The notes: a model not told the origin generated them from the letters alone. Shown: positions 1 to 8,843, counted from the stretch's first letter. The stretch is 33,197 nucleotides of DNA from JAFGQU01 sp964483625 (GCA_964483625.1 CAZABB010000020.1:1-33197), one strand, 5' to 3'. Program-made: numbers and translations.

Positions 1-55
1 GTAGCTCGTCAGGCTCATAACCTGAAGGTCACAGGTTCAAATCCTGTCCCCGCAA
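1..55 (+). tRNA. tRNA-fMet(CAT), 3' portion
   Basis: The window opens inside a tRNA; about 19 nt of acceptor and D-arm lie upstream. The anticodon stem is TCAGG/CCTGA around loop CTCATAA (anticodon CAT at 16-18). The T-arm is ACAGG/CCTGT, the 3' acceptor strand is CCCCGCA and the discriminator is A; CCA is not encoded. The D-loop/anticodon-arm text and A at position 72 match bacterial initiator tRNA rather than elongator Met. Pair 29-41 is A-U instead of the usual G-C of the initiator's three G-C pairs. Confidence 0.9.
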
Positions 56-123
56 TGTCTTTGGAAATAATAGTTCATCTTCATGGTCAGACAGTTCTCC
101 CGCGCAATAATATATTTATTGAA

Positions 124-160
124 CGGGATCCCGCTGAATAATAGGAACGAAGGGGCGGGA
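124..160. repeat. CCCGCT...GGGGCGGG palindromic element, copy 1
   Basis: This is one of three intergenic copies of an imperfect palindrome of about 38 bp. The 5' half is CGGGATCCCGCTGAATAATA and the 3' half ends AGGGGCGGGA, so CCCGC can pair with GCGGG. AT-rich sequence precedes it, as it does the other copies. The gene-free stretch 56-325 otherwise holds only AT-rich sequence with a weak TATACT -10-like site at 268-273. Confidence 0.6.
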
Positions 161-325
161 AAATTCGCCCCCCAACCATCCTTTCTCTGATCCCTCTATA
201 TGTAATATAATATATATTAGTTTCCTTTTATTTTTGCCAAAGCATATTATTAGTAAAAATACGAGTTTATACTACAGGTAAATTAGTTATAAAAAATTAT
301 TGCATTTAATGTGGTATTTGTTACA

Positions 326-2983
326 ATGAATATGATGAAAAAACTATGGATTGTAATGGTTTTTTCTCTGTTCGGCTCGGGATTGAGTGTTTTTTCATTT
401 GCCGAACCGGTAGAAATTTCTTACCCCTACGCGGCTCAAACCGAGGCTGCCAAACAATATCTCGCCGAGATCGTCCAGGCGCGCCGGGATAAGATCGATC
501 GGCAGCTGGACTATTATTCTCCCGAAGAAAGCCTGTCTGCTTCGTCTTCATCCCCGGCAACTCAAGCCGACCCTGAGGCGTATCAGTCGTCGCCGGTGCA
601 GATTCAGGCTCCCGATACGGCTCAGCAGACCTTATCGTCGCCGGCATACTCGACGCCGCAAGGAAACAACGAATCGTCGTCGCAATTACGCATCACGGGA
701 AATTATCAAATGGGATTGGGGATTACCGGTGATGACGTGTACTGGAAGAGGTCCGATTACAATTTGAATGAAACCGACTGGCGCATGTTCAGCACCGAGG
801 CGTTGAATAATCGCGAGAACACGTTTGATCCGGCGATTTTTTCGTTCTTGCGGTTTGATATAGATTATCCCGCCTCGGATAATTCTATCGGATTCCATTC
901 CAAATTTGATATCAGCCCCTGGAGTTTTATCGGCACCTCAGAAAGAGTGAGGGTTTCAAGTGCCTGGGGTGATACTGCCGAGATACAGCTGAAGTACTGG
1001 TCCAATACCGGATATACGTTTGGTGAGGTTGTGAAAACTCAGAACATAGGTAATTCGTTCAATTTACCTCAGATAAAAGTGGAAGATGATAAGGCTCAAG
1101 GGTTCACGACAGCCGCCAACTGGGGAGATGTGTTTACGATTCCGGAGCTGAAAATTCATCGTGAGTTCTGGCCTCTGCGGGAGATGAGTTTTTATTATCA
1201 GGGTGATGGTTACGATGTCGATCTGTTTCCGGCCGCGCTGGAGGATAAGGCGTACAATTCCGATGATCCGTTAGGATTGTCGAATCATCGTACGTACTGG
1301 GAGGAATCTCAGTGGCTGACTTCATGGGTTCCCGGAAACTATAACAATGTTCCCGATGATTACTTTCCGGGAGAATGGGATGATACGCTGGCGTTTCTGG
1401 CGCGCGATGCGGGAAACACGCGCTTGACGTCTTTAAGAGGAATGTCCTTTAATGCGCAGAGCGATAACGCTCTTTTTGATTTCGTGATCGCTTCCCCCCA
1501 AACTCTCTGGCAGGATTATGATTCCTTCGATACCTTAAATAGTGTCAGCCGGCTGAAATTGTTTGCTTCCGAGAACCTGACCCTGGGGGGATTGTACGGA
1601 TTCAAGTTCGGATTCAATGAAAATAATCTCGACGCCTACAATCATATCTGGGGCGTGGATCTTGCCTGGGGTCTAAGTGAGGCCACGCAGATTTTGATGG
1701 AAGTCGCGACGTCGCGTTCGGAATACGACCGTGAATCCAATTTTACCCGGGAACGCCGGGGGAATACGTATCATGTTTCTCTGGTGAATTCATCGGCAAA
1801 TGAATTCGGCAAAGATTATTTCGAGCTTTACCCCCAAGAACAGGAGCAATTTTATAAATTACGTCTTTCGGCGACGCATATGGATGAAGGGTTTGAAAGC
1901 GCGCTGGCCAGTCATCGCTTCACCCGTGACGATATGTTCTGGGGCAGGCATGTAACGTTTCGAAAACCGTATCAGCAATTCTTTGCCGGTCTGTATGAGC
2001 CGGCGATGGATTGGTATTACGTAAAGCAGTTCCGTATCGGTGACGGTATCGATTCCGGGCGTGATGCGGTCAGTTTACGATACGAAATTTTTAACCTGTT
2101 CGACGCGAAGCTCGATACCTTATTCGATATACGGAATGTACATGCCGCCGACGGCGAATATATCGAAAACGTAAGCCGTATCGAGTCGACCTATCGTGCC
2201 AGCGATAAGTTGACGTTGAAAGCTCTGGGGCTGTATCATGATTTGCCCGATACCGTCACGGGAGTCGATCCGCTGCTGCGAACTTCCGATGATGTTGCCT
2301 ATTTTAATAATAATATCACCGGCGGAGAGGATCCGTCGCTTAAGACCGTATCCTTCGGGGGAGAATACTGGTTTCTTGATTGGTTCGGAATGAATGCGAT
2401 CTGGGAGCATTCCAATGACACCGTTCTTGCCTACGACGGGTCCCCCCGGGGGTTACTGACTGCCGTTGAACCTTCGCTGATCCTTGACGAAGAAGGGAAA
2501 AACTACCGTACGGACCGGCCGATTCTGTACAGCCAGCAGCATTTTCCCGCTCCGCCGTATTCTTATTTCGATATTTTCAAGGTCGGGATGAAATTCCATA
2601 CCTCGGATACAATGAATGTGTATCTTGACTGGACCCGGAACGAGTATGAATGGTCGCAGTTGATCGACGACAATTCCAATCATGTCGGAGTAGAGGTGGA
2701 ATACCTGCCGATAGATACTCTGGGAGTGTATATCCGGTACGTGTATTCCCGGGTAAAAGATATTTCCGAACTGGTAGAGGATGGAACCGTTTCCAAACGG
2801 CACCATCATAATTTTGCCTGGGAGGCGCGGTATCGTCCCGAAAAAGACAGAGAGTTTATCCTGCAGTATGGTGTGGGAAGGGGTGCGTATATGGGGACAT
2901 CGACATCGACTCCGTTTGGCGGAGACGTGCCGGTGTTGGATACCCAGCATATTGTAAGACTTTATTACCAACAGGAGTTTTGA
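326..2983 (+). CDS. Secreted outer-membrane beta-barrel protein (predicted)
   Basis: I do not recognise a named family. The 885-aa product begins with a signal peptide of about 26 residues (KK, then a hydrophobic core ending SVFSFA). A low-complexity Ser/Pro/Gln-rich linker follows at roughly residues 60-125. The rest is rich in alternating aromatic/polar segments and Asp/Asn/Gly turns, typical of large beta-barrels, and the chain ends in Phe (QQEF), as barrel proteins recognised by the BAM complex usually do. It has very few cysteines. Role inferred: porin or large outer-membrane channel. Start: ATG at 326, 332, 335 or GTG at 311 are all possible and none has a good SD. The ROK gene follows 2 nt after the stop, so the two are probably co-transcribed and the substrate may be a carbohydrate. 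Confidence 0.6.
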   Translation: MNMMKKLWIVMVFSLFGSGLSVFSFAEPVEISYPYAAQTEAAKQYLAEIVQARRDKIDRQLDYYSPEESLSASSSSPATQADPEAYQSSPVQIQAPDTAQQTLSSPAYSTPQGNNESSSQLRITGNYQMGLGITGDDVYWKRSDYNLNETDWRMFSTEALNNRENTFDPAIFSFLRFDIDYPASDNSIGFHSKFDISPWSFIGTSERVRVSSAWGDTAEIQLKYWSNTGYTFGEVVKTQNIGNSFNLPQIKVEDDKAQGFTTAANWGDVFTIPELKIHREFWPLREMSFYYQGDGYDVDLFPAALEDKAYNSDDPLGLSNHRTYWEESQWLTSWVPGNYNNVPDDYFPGEWDDTLAFLARDAGNTRLTSLRGMSFNAQSDNALFDFVIASPQTLWQDYDSFDTLNSVSRLKLFASENLTLGGLYGFKFGFNENNLDAYNHIWGVDLAWGLSEATQILMEVATSRSEYDRESNFTRERRGNTYHVSLVNSSANEFGKDYFELYPQEQEQFYKLRLSATHMDEGFESALASHRFTRDDMFWGRHVTFRKPYQQFFAGLYEPAMDWYYVKQFRIGDGIDSGRDAVSLRYEIFNLFDAKLDTLFDIRNVHAADGEYIENVSRIESTYRASDKLTLKALGLYHDLPDTVTGVDPLLRTSDDVAYFNNNITGGEDPSLKTVSFGGEYWFLDWFGMNAIWEHSNDTVLAYDGSPRGLLTAVEPSLILDEEGKNYRTDRPILYSQQHFPAPPYSYFDIFKVGMKFHTSDTMNVYLDWTRNEYEWSQLIDDNSNHVGVEVEYLPIDTLGVYIRYVYSRVKDISELVEDGTVSKRHHHNFAWEARYRPEKDREFILQYGVGRGAYMGTSTSTPFGGDVPVLDTQHIVRLYYQQEF

Positions 2984-2985
2984 GG

Positions 2986-3963
2986 ATGAAAGTGAATGAA
3001 CGGTACGCGATTGGGGTGGGATTAAATCTTTTTGATGCTAAGGCGATCCTTTTGCGTGAAGACGGCAAGGAAGTTTCAAGCGTCGAGCGTAAACGAAAGT
3101 CGGTCGACGCCAATGAGACTCTGAATGTTCTTCTTTCTTTATTCGACGATATCCTTACCAAGTCTTCGAAATATAAAGGAAAGATTGTCGGTGCCGGCGT
3201 GGCGCTGGGCGGAATCGTCGATCAGAAAAAAGGATCGGTATACTGGCCTCAAAAGCAGGAGACTTCTTATGTGCGGATATCGATTCCCTTTAAAAAATAT
3301 CTGGAAGAGAAGCTCAATCTTCCCATTGCCATGGTCAATGATACCAATGCCTGTGCCTGGGCCGAGTATGTAGCCAATTACAAGAAATATGAAAACCTGC
3401 TGTATATGTTTGCCGGTTCCGGATGCGGGTTCATCTTAAACGGCAGACTGTATACCGGACATGACGGCGGAGCGGGAGAGCTTCTGGTTACTCCGCACCG
3501 GGATATGACATCCATCCAGGGGGATTTCGGCTTTCTAGCGCCCTGGGATCACGACATGGGGATTACCCGTCGCCTGAAAAACCTGATCTCGGTCGGCCGC
3601 AAGACCGCCTTGATTAAGAAAATAGATTCGGTTGGTCAATTGTCGTTGGAGGAAGTGTTTAAGGAAGCCAAGAAAGACAAGCTTGCCAAGGAGGTGTTGA
3701 CCGAAGCCGCTTATGCGTTGGGGGTAAAAGTTTCTTTTCTGATCAATCTTTTGAATCCGGAGGTCGTGATCATCGGCGGGGGGTTCGAAGAAGCCGGTGA
3801 TTCTTTTCTGGATGAGGTGGTTAAGACGACGAAAAAGTTTTCATTCAGCCTTCTGCGGCGAAATGTGAAGATCCATTTCTCTACCCTGGGAAGAAAAGCC
3901 TCCGCGGTAGGCGCTGCGTACCGTGTGTTTAAAGAAAAAACTTTACAGTCAAAGAATGGATGA
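2986..3963 (+). CDS. ROK-family protein (sugar kinase-like)
   Basis: The 325-aa product has the ROK/ASKHA fold signature: an N-terminal phosphate-binding strand pair (IGVGLNLFDAKAILL), GAGVALGGIVD near residue 70, the catalytic-type segment VNDTNACAWAEY near 115-125, GSGCGF followed by GHDGGAGEL near 145-165, and a C-terminal VVIIGGGFEEAG adenosine-site motif. The zinc motif CxCGxxGCxE that usually follows the GH..GE segment in ROK kinases and repressors is absent; VTPHRDMTSIQGDFGF stands there instead. There is no N-terminal winged helix, so a kinase role is more likely than a repressor role, but the missing zinc site leaves activity open. AGGAG at 2972-2976 supports ATG 2986 over an in-frame TTG at 2980. 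Confidence 0.8.
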   Translation: MKVNERYAIGVGLNLFDAKAILLREDGKEVSSVERKRKSVDANETLNVLLSLFDDILTKSSKYKGKIVGAGVALGGIVDQKKGSVYWPQKQETSYVRISIPFKKYLEEKLNLPIAMVNDTNACAWAEYVANYKKYENLLYMFAGSGCGFILNGRLYTGHDGGAGELLVTPHRDMTSIQGDFGFLAPWDHDMGITRRLKNLISVGRKTALIKKIDSVGQLSLEEVFKEAKKDKLAKEVLTEAAYALGVKVSFLINLLNPEVVIIGGGFEEAGDSFLDEVVKTTKKFSFSLLRRNVKIHFSTLGRKASAVGAAYRVFKEKTLQSKNG

Positions 3964-3969
3964 TATAAT
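3942..3969 (+). promoter_or_regulatory. Promoter for the coiled-coil gene
   Basis: TTTACA (3942-3947), a 16-nt spacer and TATAAT (3964-3969) lie across the end of the ROK gene, about 37 nt before the next start. This suggests the downstream gene has its own sigma70-type promoter. Confidence 0.6.
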
Positions 3970-4005
3970 TTATATAAATAATTTATTTAACCAAGGAGGT
4001 GGTTG

Positions 4006-5184
4006 ATGGGAAGGAATTTACCCCTGATAATTTTGCTTATACTTTTATTAGTGAGTGGTTTTATCGCGCTTAAGTTTTATACCGACGCGCAGCAACTCTA
4101 TACTGAGAAACAAGCTCTGGTAAATGAAAACACCGAGTTGATGAATAAAAACAGAAATTTGAAGAAAAACAACGATCGACTGGAGAAAGAAAACAAAGAA
4201 TTCGAACAGCGGTGGCGGGAAGTTCTGCAGGAGCTTTCCGAGGCGGAACGGAAAATCAAAGACGCCCAGTCCCGGTACTCTCAGGTCCAGAAAGAACGGG
4301 ATGTTTTAGAAAGAAAACTGAAAGAAGGGCCCAAGGTTATCGTTTCGGAGAAGCCCAATTCATCCAGCCAGGAGGCGATGCCGGAACACTGGGAAGATGT
4401 AGTTCGCGAAAAGGCGGAACTGGCCGCGGGGATGGAACAGTTGAAACGCGATTTACTGGATACCCGCGCGAAAATAGCCGATCTGGATAAAAACAATAAA
4501 GAACTAAGCATTCAGATCGATGAGCTCACCAAAGTAAAAGAACGTCTGGAGAAAGAAGTGTCCTTTAAAGAGAGGACCATGCAGATCATGAGTAAGGATC
4601 TGGTGAATGAGAGAGAAAAACGCCAGGCGCTTTCCAAAGAGGCATCTAAACTTCGTGACGATAACATCGGGTTGAAACAGGAGATGATTATCGCCAACAA
4701 AGAGAAATCGCGCTTGCAGTCTAATCTCAAGAACGCTCTGGAGAGAAGAGAAGACCTGGAACGAAAGGTGGAAGAGATCGAAAAAGTTTTGAAAGAAAAA
4801 ACGCTGATGTTCGAGCAGTTAAAAGATGACCTCCTCGACACGTTAGATGTTCCTGAAGATATCGCGGCAAGTTCTTCTTCGGTAAACCTGCCGCCGATCG
4901 TGGTCGAATCTCAGACTCCTCAAGAGAGACTTCAGCCGAAGAAAAGCAGTGTCGCGACAGGTATCATGCAGGGGAATGTTCTGGCCGTCAATCAAAAAGA
5001 GCGATTTGTGATTGTCGATCTGGGATCCGACGCGGGAGTCGGGGTGGGAGATAAATTCGAAGTATATCGCGGCAACCGTTTTGTCGGGATCATCGAGGTG
5101 ATTGAGACCCGGCGTGAAGTTTCGGCTGCCGACATAAAGAGCGGATCACCGATTGCCGAAAATGATATCGTGATATCAAAATAA
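4006..5184 (+). CDS. Membrane-anchored coiled-coil protein
   Basis: The 392-aa product has one N-terminal membrane segment (PLIILLILLLVSGFIAL, about residues 5-22). A long Glu/Lys/Leu-rich heptad region follows at roughly residues 28-285, broken by a short Pro/Ser patch near 110-120. A Ser/Pro linker leads to a compact C-terminal beta domain (about 320-392: GNVLAVNQKERFVIVDLG, then GVGVGDKFEVYRG). That last domain resembles the beta-barrel modules found at the ends of FlgT-like and other periplasmic envelope proteins. Likely periplasmic, spanning away from the inner membrane; the exact role is unknown. AAGGAGG at 3993-3999 with a 6-nt gap selects ATG 4006 over TTG 4003. Confidence 0.75.
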   Translation: MGRNLPLIILLILLLVSGFIALKFYTDAQQLYTEKQALVNENTELMNKNRNLKKNNDRLEKENKEFEQRWREVLQELSEAERKIKDAQSRYSQVQKERDVLERKLKEGPKVIVSEKPNSSSQEAMPEHWEDVVREKAELAAGMEQLKRDLLDTRAKIADLDKNNKELSIQIDELTKVKERLEKEVSFKERTMQIMSKDLVNEREKRQALSKEASKLRDDNIGLKQEMIIANKEKSRLQSNLKNALERREDLERKVEEIEKVLKEKTLMFEQLKDDLLDTLDVPEDIAASSSSVNLPPIVVESQTPQERLQPKKSSVATGIMQGNVLAVNQKERFVIVDLGSDAGVGVGDKFEVYRGNRFVGIIEVIETRREVSAADIKSGSPIAENDIVISK

Positions 5185-5222
5185 GTAAAAGCATAGATTT
5201 CTCATAGAAAAAAGAAAGTGCT

Positions 5223-6221
5223 GTGGCATCAGCGAAAGTAACAATAAATGATGTAGCGCGGGAAGCTGGCGTATCGATTGCGACGGTTTCCCGTTATCTC
5301 ACCAATCCAGTTTCCATTAAAAAAGAAAATCGGGGCCGGGTCGAGCAGGCGATCAAATCGCTGCGTTACAGCCCGCACGTCTATGCCCGTAAACTTGCCG
5401 GCGGGAAGCTGGGCGTATTTGGTCTGGTCATCCCCGGATATGAAGGTATTTTCTATTCATTTTATGGACTGGAAATCATTCGCGGGATGGGGCTTGAACT
5501 CAAAGATCTCAATAAAGATCTGTATCTGCATATTTACTGGGGAGAGGACCGCCTGAATCCTTCTCTGGTCGACGGCATTGTTTTTGCCGATATCCTGGAG
5601 AACGAAAAACAGCTCAAACGTATGATGAAAGAAAAAATTCCCTGTGTAGTCGTGAACAAGAAGATCGACGAGGCGGGAGTCAGTTATGTTGCGATTGATA
5701 ATACCAAAGGTGCGTATCAGGCGGTCGAATATCTTATCAAACAGGGGCATACCCGGATCGCTCATATCGCCGGGGATCTGGGAGTGCAATGTGCCCAGGA
5801 ACGTCTTCAGGGGTACCGGGAAGCCCTCGGTGCTCATAATATTACCGTAAGAGATTCCTACATCAAAGAAGCTCATTTTTCCCGCCCGGAAGCTCGAAAA
5901 GGCGTCGAGGAACTTTTTTCTCAGAACCAGGAACCGCCGACGGCGATTTTTACCAGTAGTGATGAGATGGCGTTGGAGGTTTTTCATTTCGCTCAGAAAG
6001 AAGGAATCGCGTTTCCCGATAAATTGTCACTGATCGGATTTGACGACAACCCGTTATGCATATATGAAAATCTGCAACTCACGACAGTACGTCAGCCGAT
6101 CCGGGAAATGGTCTCAGCTGCCGTAGATATTTTGAAAAACACAATCGAGAAGAGCAGTGAGCCGGTAAAAACAATGCTTACTCCCGAACTTATCGTCCGC
6201 AACAGCGTTGCAGCTCAATAG
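5223..6221 (+). CDS. LacI-family transcriptional regulator
   Basis: The 332-aa product starts with a classic LacI helix-turn-helix (TINDVAREAGVSIATVSRYL, residues about 7-26) and hinge (YSPHVYARKLAGG). A periplasmic-binding-protein-like sugar-sensing domain follows, with FGLVIPGYEG, VAIDNTKGAYQAVEYLIKQGH, AIFTSSDEMAL and the C-terminal LIGFDDNPLC...TVRQP motif. Start is GTG 5223, supported by purine-rich AGAAAG just upstream and by LacI alignment; no better start exists. With the ROK protein nearby this suggests sugar-responsive control, but the ligand cannot be read from sequence. Confidence 0.92.
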   Translation: MASAKVTINDVAREAGVSIATVSRYLTNPVSIKKENRGRVEQAIKSLRYSPHVYARKLAGGKLGVFGLVIPGYEGIFYSFYGLEIIRGMGLELKDLNKDLYLHIYWGEDRLNPSLVDGIVFADILENEKQLKRMMKEKIPCVVVNKKIDEAGVSYVAIDNTKGAYQAVEYLIKQGHTRIAHIAGDLGVQCAQERLQGYREALGAHNITVRDSYIKEAHFSRPEARKGVEELFSQNQEPPTAIFTSSDEMALEVFHFAQKEGIAFPDKLSLIGFDDNPLCIYENLQLTTVRQPIREMVSAAVDILKNTIEKSSEPVKTMLTPELIVRNSVAAQ

Positions 6222-6238
6222 ATGCCTTTCACCGAAGG

Positions 6239-6258
6239 AGACGCATGACGCGTCTTTG
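6239..6258 (+). terminator. Hairpin after the LacI-family gene, possible weak terminator
   Basis: AGACGC and GCGTCT pair across a 5-nt loop, followed by only three T residues. The position 17 nt after the stop fits a terminator, but the T-tract is poor. Confidence 0.35.
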
Positions 6259-6271
6259 TCGATGAATATAT

Positions 6272-6395
6272 TTATTCACATCCGGGTAAGAGGGTAATTC
6301 CTCAAGAATGTTGTGAAAATTGGTCTTTGCAGAGGAGACGGATACAGGAAGTTATTCACTTAAGCGACTACATTTTGTGGACAAGCTGTGAATAA
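6272..6395. promoter_or_regulatory. Cluster of DnaA-box-like sites upstream of nrdJ
   Basis: Four 9-mers fit or nearly fit the DnaA box consensus TTWTNCACA: TTATTCACA (6272-6280), TTATTCACT (6352-6360), TGTGGACAA (6376-6384, reverse complement TTGTCCACA) and TGTGAATAA (6387-6395, reverse complement TTATTCACA). The last two sit 2 nt apart, just upstream of the nrdJ promoter. DnaA control of a ribonucleotide reductase gene is known for nrdAB of E. coli; here it is inference. Confidence 0.5.
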
Positions 6396-6418
6396 AGTCT
6401 ATATCTTGTATTTCTCTC

Positions 6419-6446
6419 TTGACACCCGTGGCACGGGTGATACAAT
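6419..6446 (+). promoter_or_regulatory. nrdJ promoter
   Basis: TTGACA (6419-6424), a 16-nt spacer and TACAAT (6441-6446) form a strong sigma70-type promoter, 63 nt before the nrdJ start. An inverted repeat ATACAA/TTGTAT (6440-6445 and 6459-6464) overlaps the -10 and the likely transcription start. Confidence 0.75.
6423..6439. promoter_or_regulatory. Palindrome in the nrdJ promoter spacer (candidate operator)
   Basis: CACCCGT and ACGGGTG are exact inverted 7-bp arms separated by GGC, filling the spacer between -35 and -10. A regulator bound here would block RNA polymerase. The sequence is not an evident NrdR box, so the regulator is unknown. Confidence 0.55.
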
Positions 6447-6509
6447 ATGCTCTGCCTGTTGTATGACCCAACCGAATAATGGTTTTTTCTCAAAATGAAG
6501 GAGTACCGT

Positions 6510-8843
6510 ATGGATCAAAATCTGCATTTTTCATCCAATGCCTTGACTGTTCTGCAGAAGAGGTATCTTAAAAAAGACTCCCAAGGGAATGTATCGGAAA
6601 CTCCCCACCAGATGCTCGAAAGAGTTGCCGGCGCGATTGCCGGGATCGAACGGCGCTACGGTGGGACCCGTTCTTCCGTCCAGGAGTTGGAAACGTCTTT
6701 TTTCCAGATGATGGCCGAATTAAAATTTATGCCGAATTCGCCTACGTTGATGAATGCCGGTAAAGATCTCGGCCAGCTTTCGGCATGTTTTGTGGTTCCT
6801 GTCGAGGATTCGATGGAATCTATTTTCGACGCGATCAAGGCGACCGCGCTTATTCACAAGACCGGCGGCGGAACGGGTTTTAGTTTCTCCCGTCTTCGTC
6901 CCAAACAGAGTATGGTGAAGTCTACGGGAGGAGTCGCCTCGGGTCCGGTATCGTTTATGAAAGTATTTGATTCGGCGACTCAGGCGGTCAAGCAGGGCGG
7001 GACCCGGCGCGGCGCGAACATGGGAATTTTGAGAGTTGACCATCCCGACATCAAAGAGTTCATTACCTGTAAGGAAAGGGAGGGTGACATTTGTAACTTT
7101 AATATTTCGGTCGCGGTTACCGATGAGTTCATGGAGCGTCTGGCCCGTAACGAATCTTACGAGCTCCTCGACCCGCGAACCGGGCATACGCTTGAACGTA
7201 TTCCGGCCCAGGACGTGTTCAATATGATCACCGAAGGTTCGTGGAAGAACGGGGAACCCGGTGTTGTCTTCATTGATAAGATCAACGGAAATAATCCCAC
7301 GCCTCATCTGGGGGATATCGAAAGTACCAACCCCTGCGGCGAACAGCCGCTCCTGCCGTTTGAGTCCTGCAACCTCGGGTCGATCAACCTGGCGAAGATG
7401 CTTAAAACGAATCCCAAAGGAACGTATGAGATCGATTGGGACGAGTTAAAGAGAGTAACTCGTCTTGCCACGCGCTTTCTCGATAATGTAATCGATGCCA
7501 ATAAATTTCCTCTGTCGCAAATCAAAGAAAACACAACCCGTACTCGTAAGGTAGGCCTGGGGATTATGGGCTGGGCGACGATGCTGGGATTTCTGGAGAT
7601 CCCTTATGAGAGCGAAGATGCTCTCAAATTAGCGAAAGAAGTGATGGAGTTTATTCACGAGTACGCCAAGACAGAATCGATATCTCTGGCGCGTGATCGA
7701 GGAGTATTTCCCGCCTGGCGCGAGAGCGTGTGGGACAAGAAAGGGGTAAAAATCCGTAACGCGACGCTTACTACGATCGCTCCCACCGGTTCCATCAGTA
7801 TTATCGGCGGCCCGACATCTACCGGTATCGAGCCTTTCTTTTCTCTGGTATACTACCGGAACATTTTAGATGGAGAACGGTTACTTGAGGTCGAACCCAG
7901 TTTCGAGCATATTGCCAGAAAATACGGATTTTACTCCCAAGAGCTTATGAAGAAAATTGCCTCCGGAGAAAGTATCCAGAAAATGCCCGAGATCCCCGAT
8001 AAGATCAAGTTGTTGTTTAAGACGGCACTGGAGATCACGCCTTTGATGCATGTGAAGATGCAGGGCGCGTTTCAGGAGGGGACCGATAACGCGGTTTCCA
8101 AGACGATCAATCTTCCCCATGCGGCGACGCTTGATGACGTGAAAGAAGCATTTATGTATGCCTATAAGCTTGGCTGCAAGGGGCTTACGCTTTACCGTGA
8201 TGGCTCCCGCAATATTCAGGTGTTGACCGTGGGAGATAAGAAAAAAGAGCAGGTTCCCGAAGCGGTAAGTGAAGCCGGTGAGGTGAGGATGGCTGTAGCT
8301 CATCCGAAACCCCGGCCGGAGATGATCATCGGTACGACGACCAAAATCACGACCGGCTGCGGTAATTTATACGTTACCGTAAACCAGGACCAGGACGGCG
8401 AGTTTTTTGAGGTGTTTACCCAGATGGGAAAAGCCGGGGGGTGCGCCGCTTCCCAGCTTGAGGCAGTTGGCCGGTTGATTTCGCTGGCGTTACGCGGCGG
8501 AGTCGATTTGAAAGTTATGGTCGAGCAGCTGAAAGGTATTCGCTGTCCTTCGCCGAACTGGATGAACGGGAAGAAGATTTTCTCCTGCGCCGACGCAATC
8601 GCCCGGGTGCTTGAGAAGCGCGCTGCCGATCAAAAGCAGCTGGTAAGGATCAAGCTGGGCCAGATTCAGGAGGCATCTTCTGAAACGTCGGCGGGCAAGG
8701 CTCAGGCCGGTTCTCCCGGCGGCATCAAGGTGAAAAAACGGGCGCTGAAGAACGTGGTCGGGGTATGTCCCGACTGCGGCTCGGCATTGAGGCACCAGGA
8801 AGGCTGCGTGCTTTGTGACGCCTGCGGCTATAGCAAGTGTTAA
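6510..8843 (+). CDS. nrdJ: Ribonucleoside reductase, adenosylcobalamin-dependent (class II)
   Basis: It reduces ribonucleotides to deoxyribonucleotides using a thiyl radical generated from adenosylcobalamin. The 777-aa product has the class II layout: N-terminal SSNALTVLQKRYLKKD, the first redox Cys in LSACFVVPVEDS (C93), the active-site NPCGE (N274, C276, E278) with the partner Cys in SCNLGSINL (C287), and the phosphate-site motif PTGSISIIGGPTSTGIEPFF. A C-terminal GCGNLYVTVNQD..GGCAASQLEA domain follows. The chain ends in a Cys-rich tail (VCPDCG...CVLCDACG), probably the mobile redox/zinc arm that re-reduces the active-site disulphide. AAGGAG at 6498-6502 selects ATG 6510 over ATG 6495. No partner small subunit lies nearby, as expected for class II. 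Confidence 0.95.
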   Translation: MDQNLHFSSNALTVLQKRYLKKDSQGNVSETPHQMLERVAGAIAGIERRYGGTRSSVQELETSFFQMMAELKFMPNSPTLMNAGKDLGQLSACFVVPVEDSMESIFDAIKATALIHKTGGGTGFSFSRLRPKQSMVKSTGGVASGPVSFMKVFDSATQAVKQGGTRRGANMGILRVDHPDIKEFITCKEREGDICNFNISVAVTDEFMERLARNESYELLDPRTGHTLERIPAQDVFNMITEGSWKNGEPGVVFIDKINGNNPTPHLGDIESTNPCGEQPLLPFESCNLGSINLAKMLKTNPKGTYEIDWDELKRVTRLATRFLDNVIDANKFPLSQIKENTTRTRKVGLGIMGWATMLGFLEIPYESEDALKLAKEVMEFIHEYAKTESISLARDRGVFPAWRESVWDKKGVKIRNATLTTIAPTGSISIIGGPTSTGIEPFFSLVYYRNILDGERLLEVEPSFEHIARKYGFYSQELMKKIASGESIQKMPEIPDKIKLLFKTALEITPLMHVKMQGAFQEGTDNAVSKTINLPHAATLDDVKEAFMYAYKLGCKGLTLYRDGSRNIQVLTVGDKKKEQVPEAVSEAGEVRMAVAHPKPRPEMIIGTTTKITTGCGNLYVTVNQDQDGEFFEVFTQMGKAGGCAASQLEAVGRLISLALRGGVDLKVMVEQLKGIRCPSPNWMNGKKIFSCADAIARVLEKRAADQKQLVRIKLGQIQEASSETSAGKAQAGSPGGIKVKKRALKNVVGVCPDCGSALRHQEGCVLCDACGYSKC

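Noticed and set aside
6272..6395. Chromosomal replication origin
   Set aside because: Only four boxes, no obvious unwinding element, and no dnaA, dnaN, gyrB or parAB genes in the neighbourhood; kept as a possible regulatory cluster.
6222..6509. Cobalamin riboswitch upstream of nrdJ
   Set aside because: No B12-box-like core or multi-stem layout is visible; the region is explained better by DnaA-like boxes and a sigma70 promoter.
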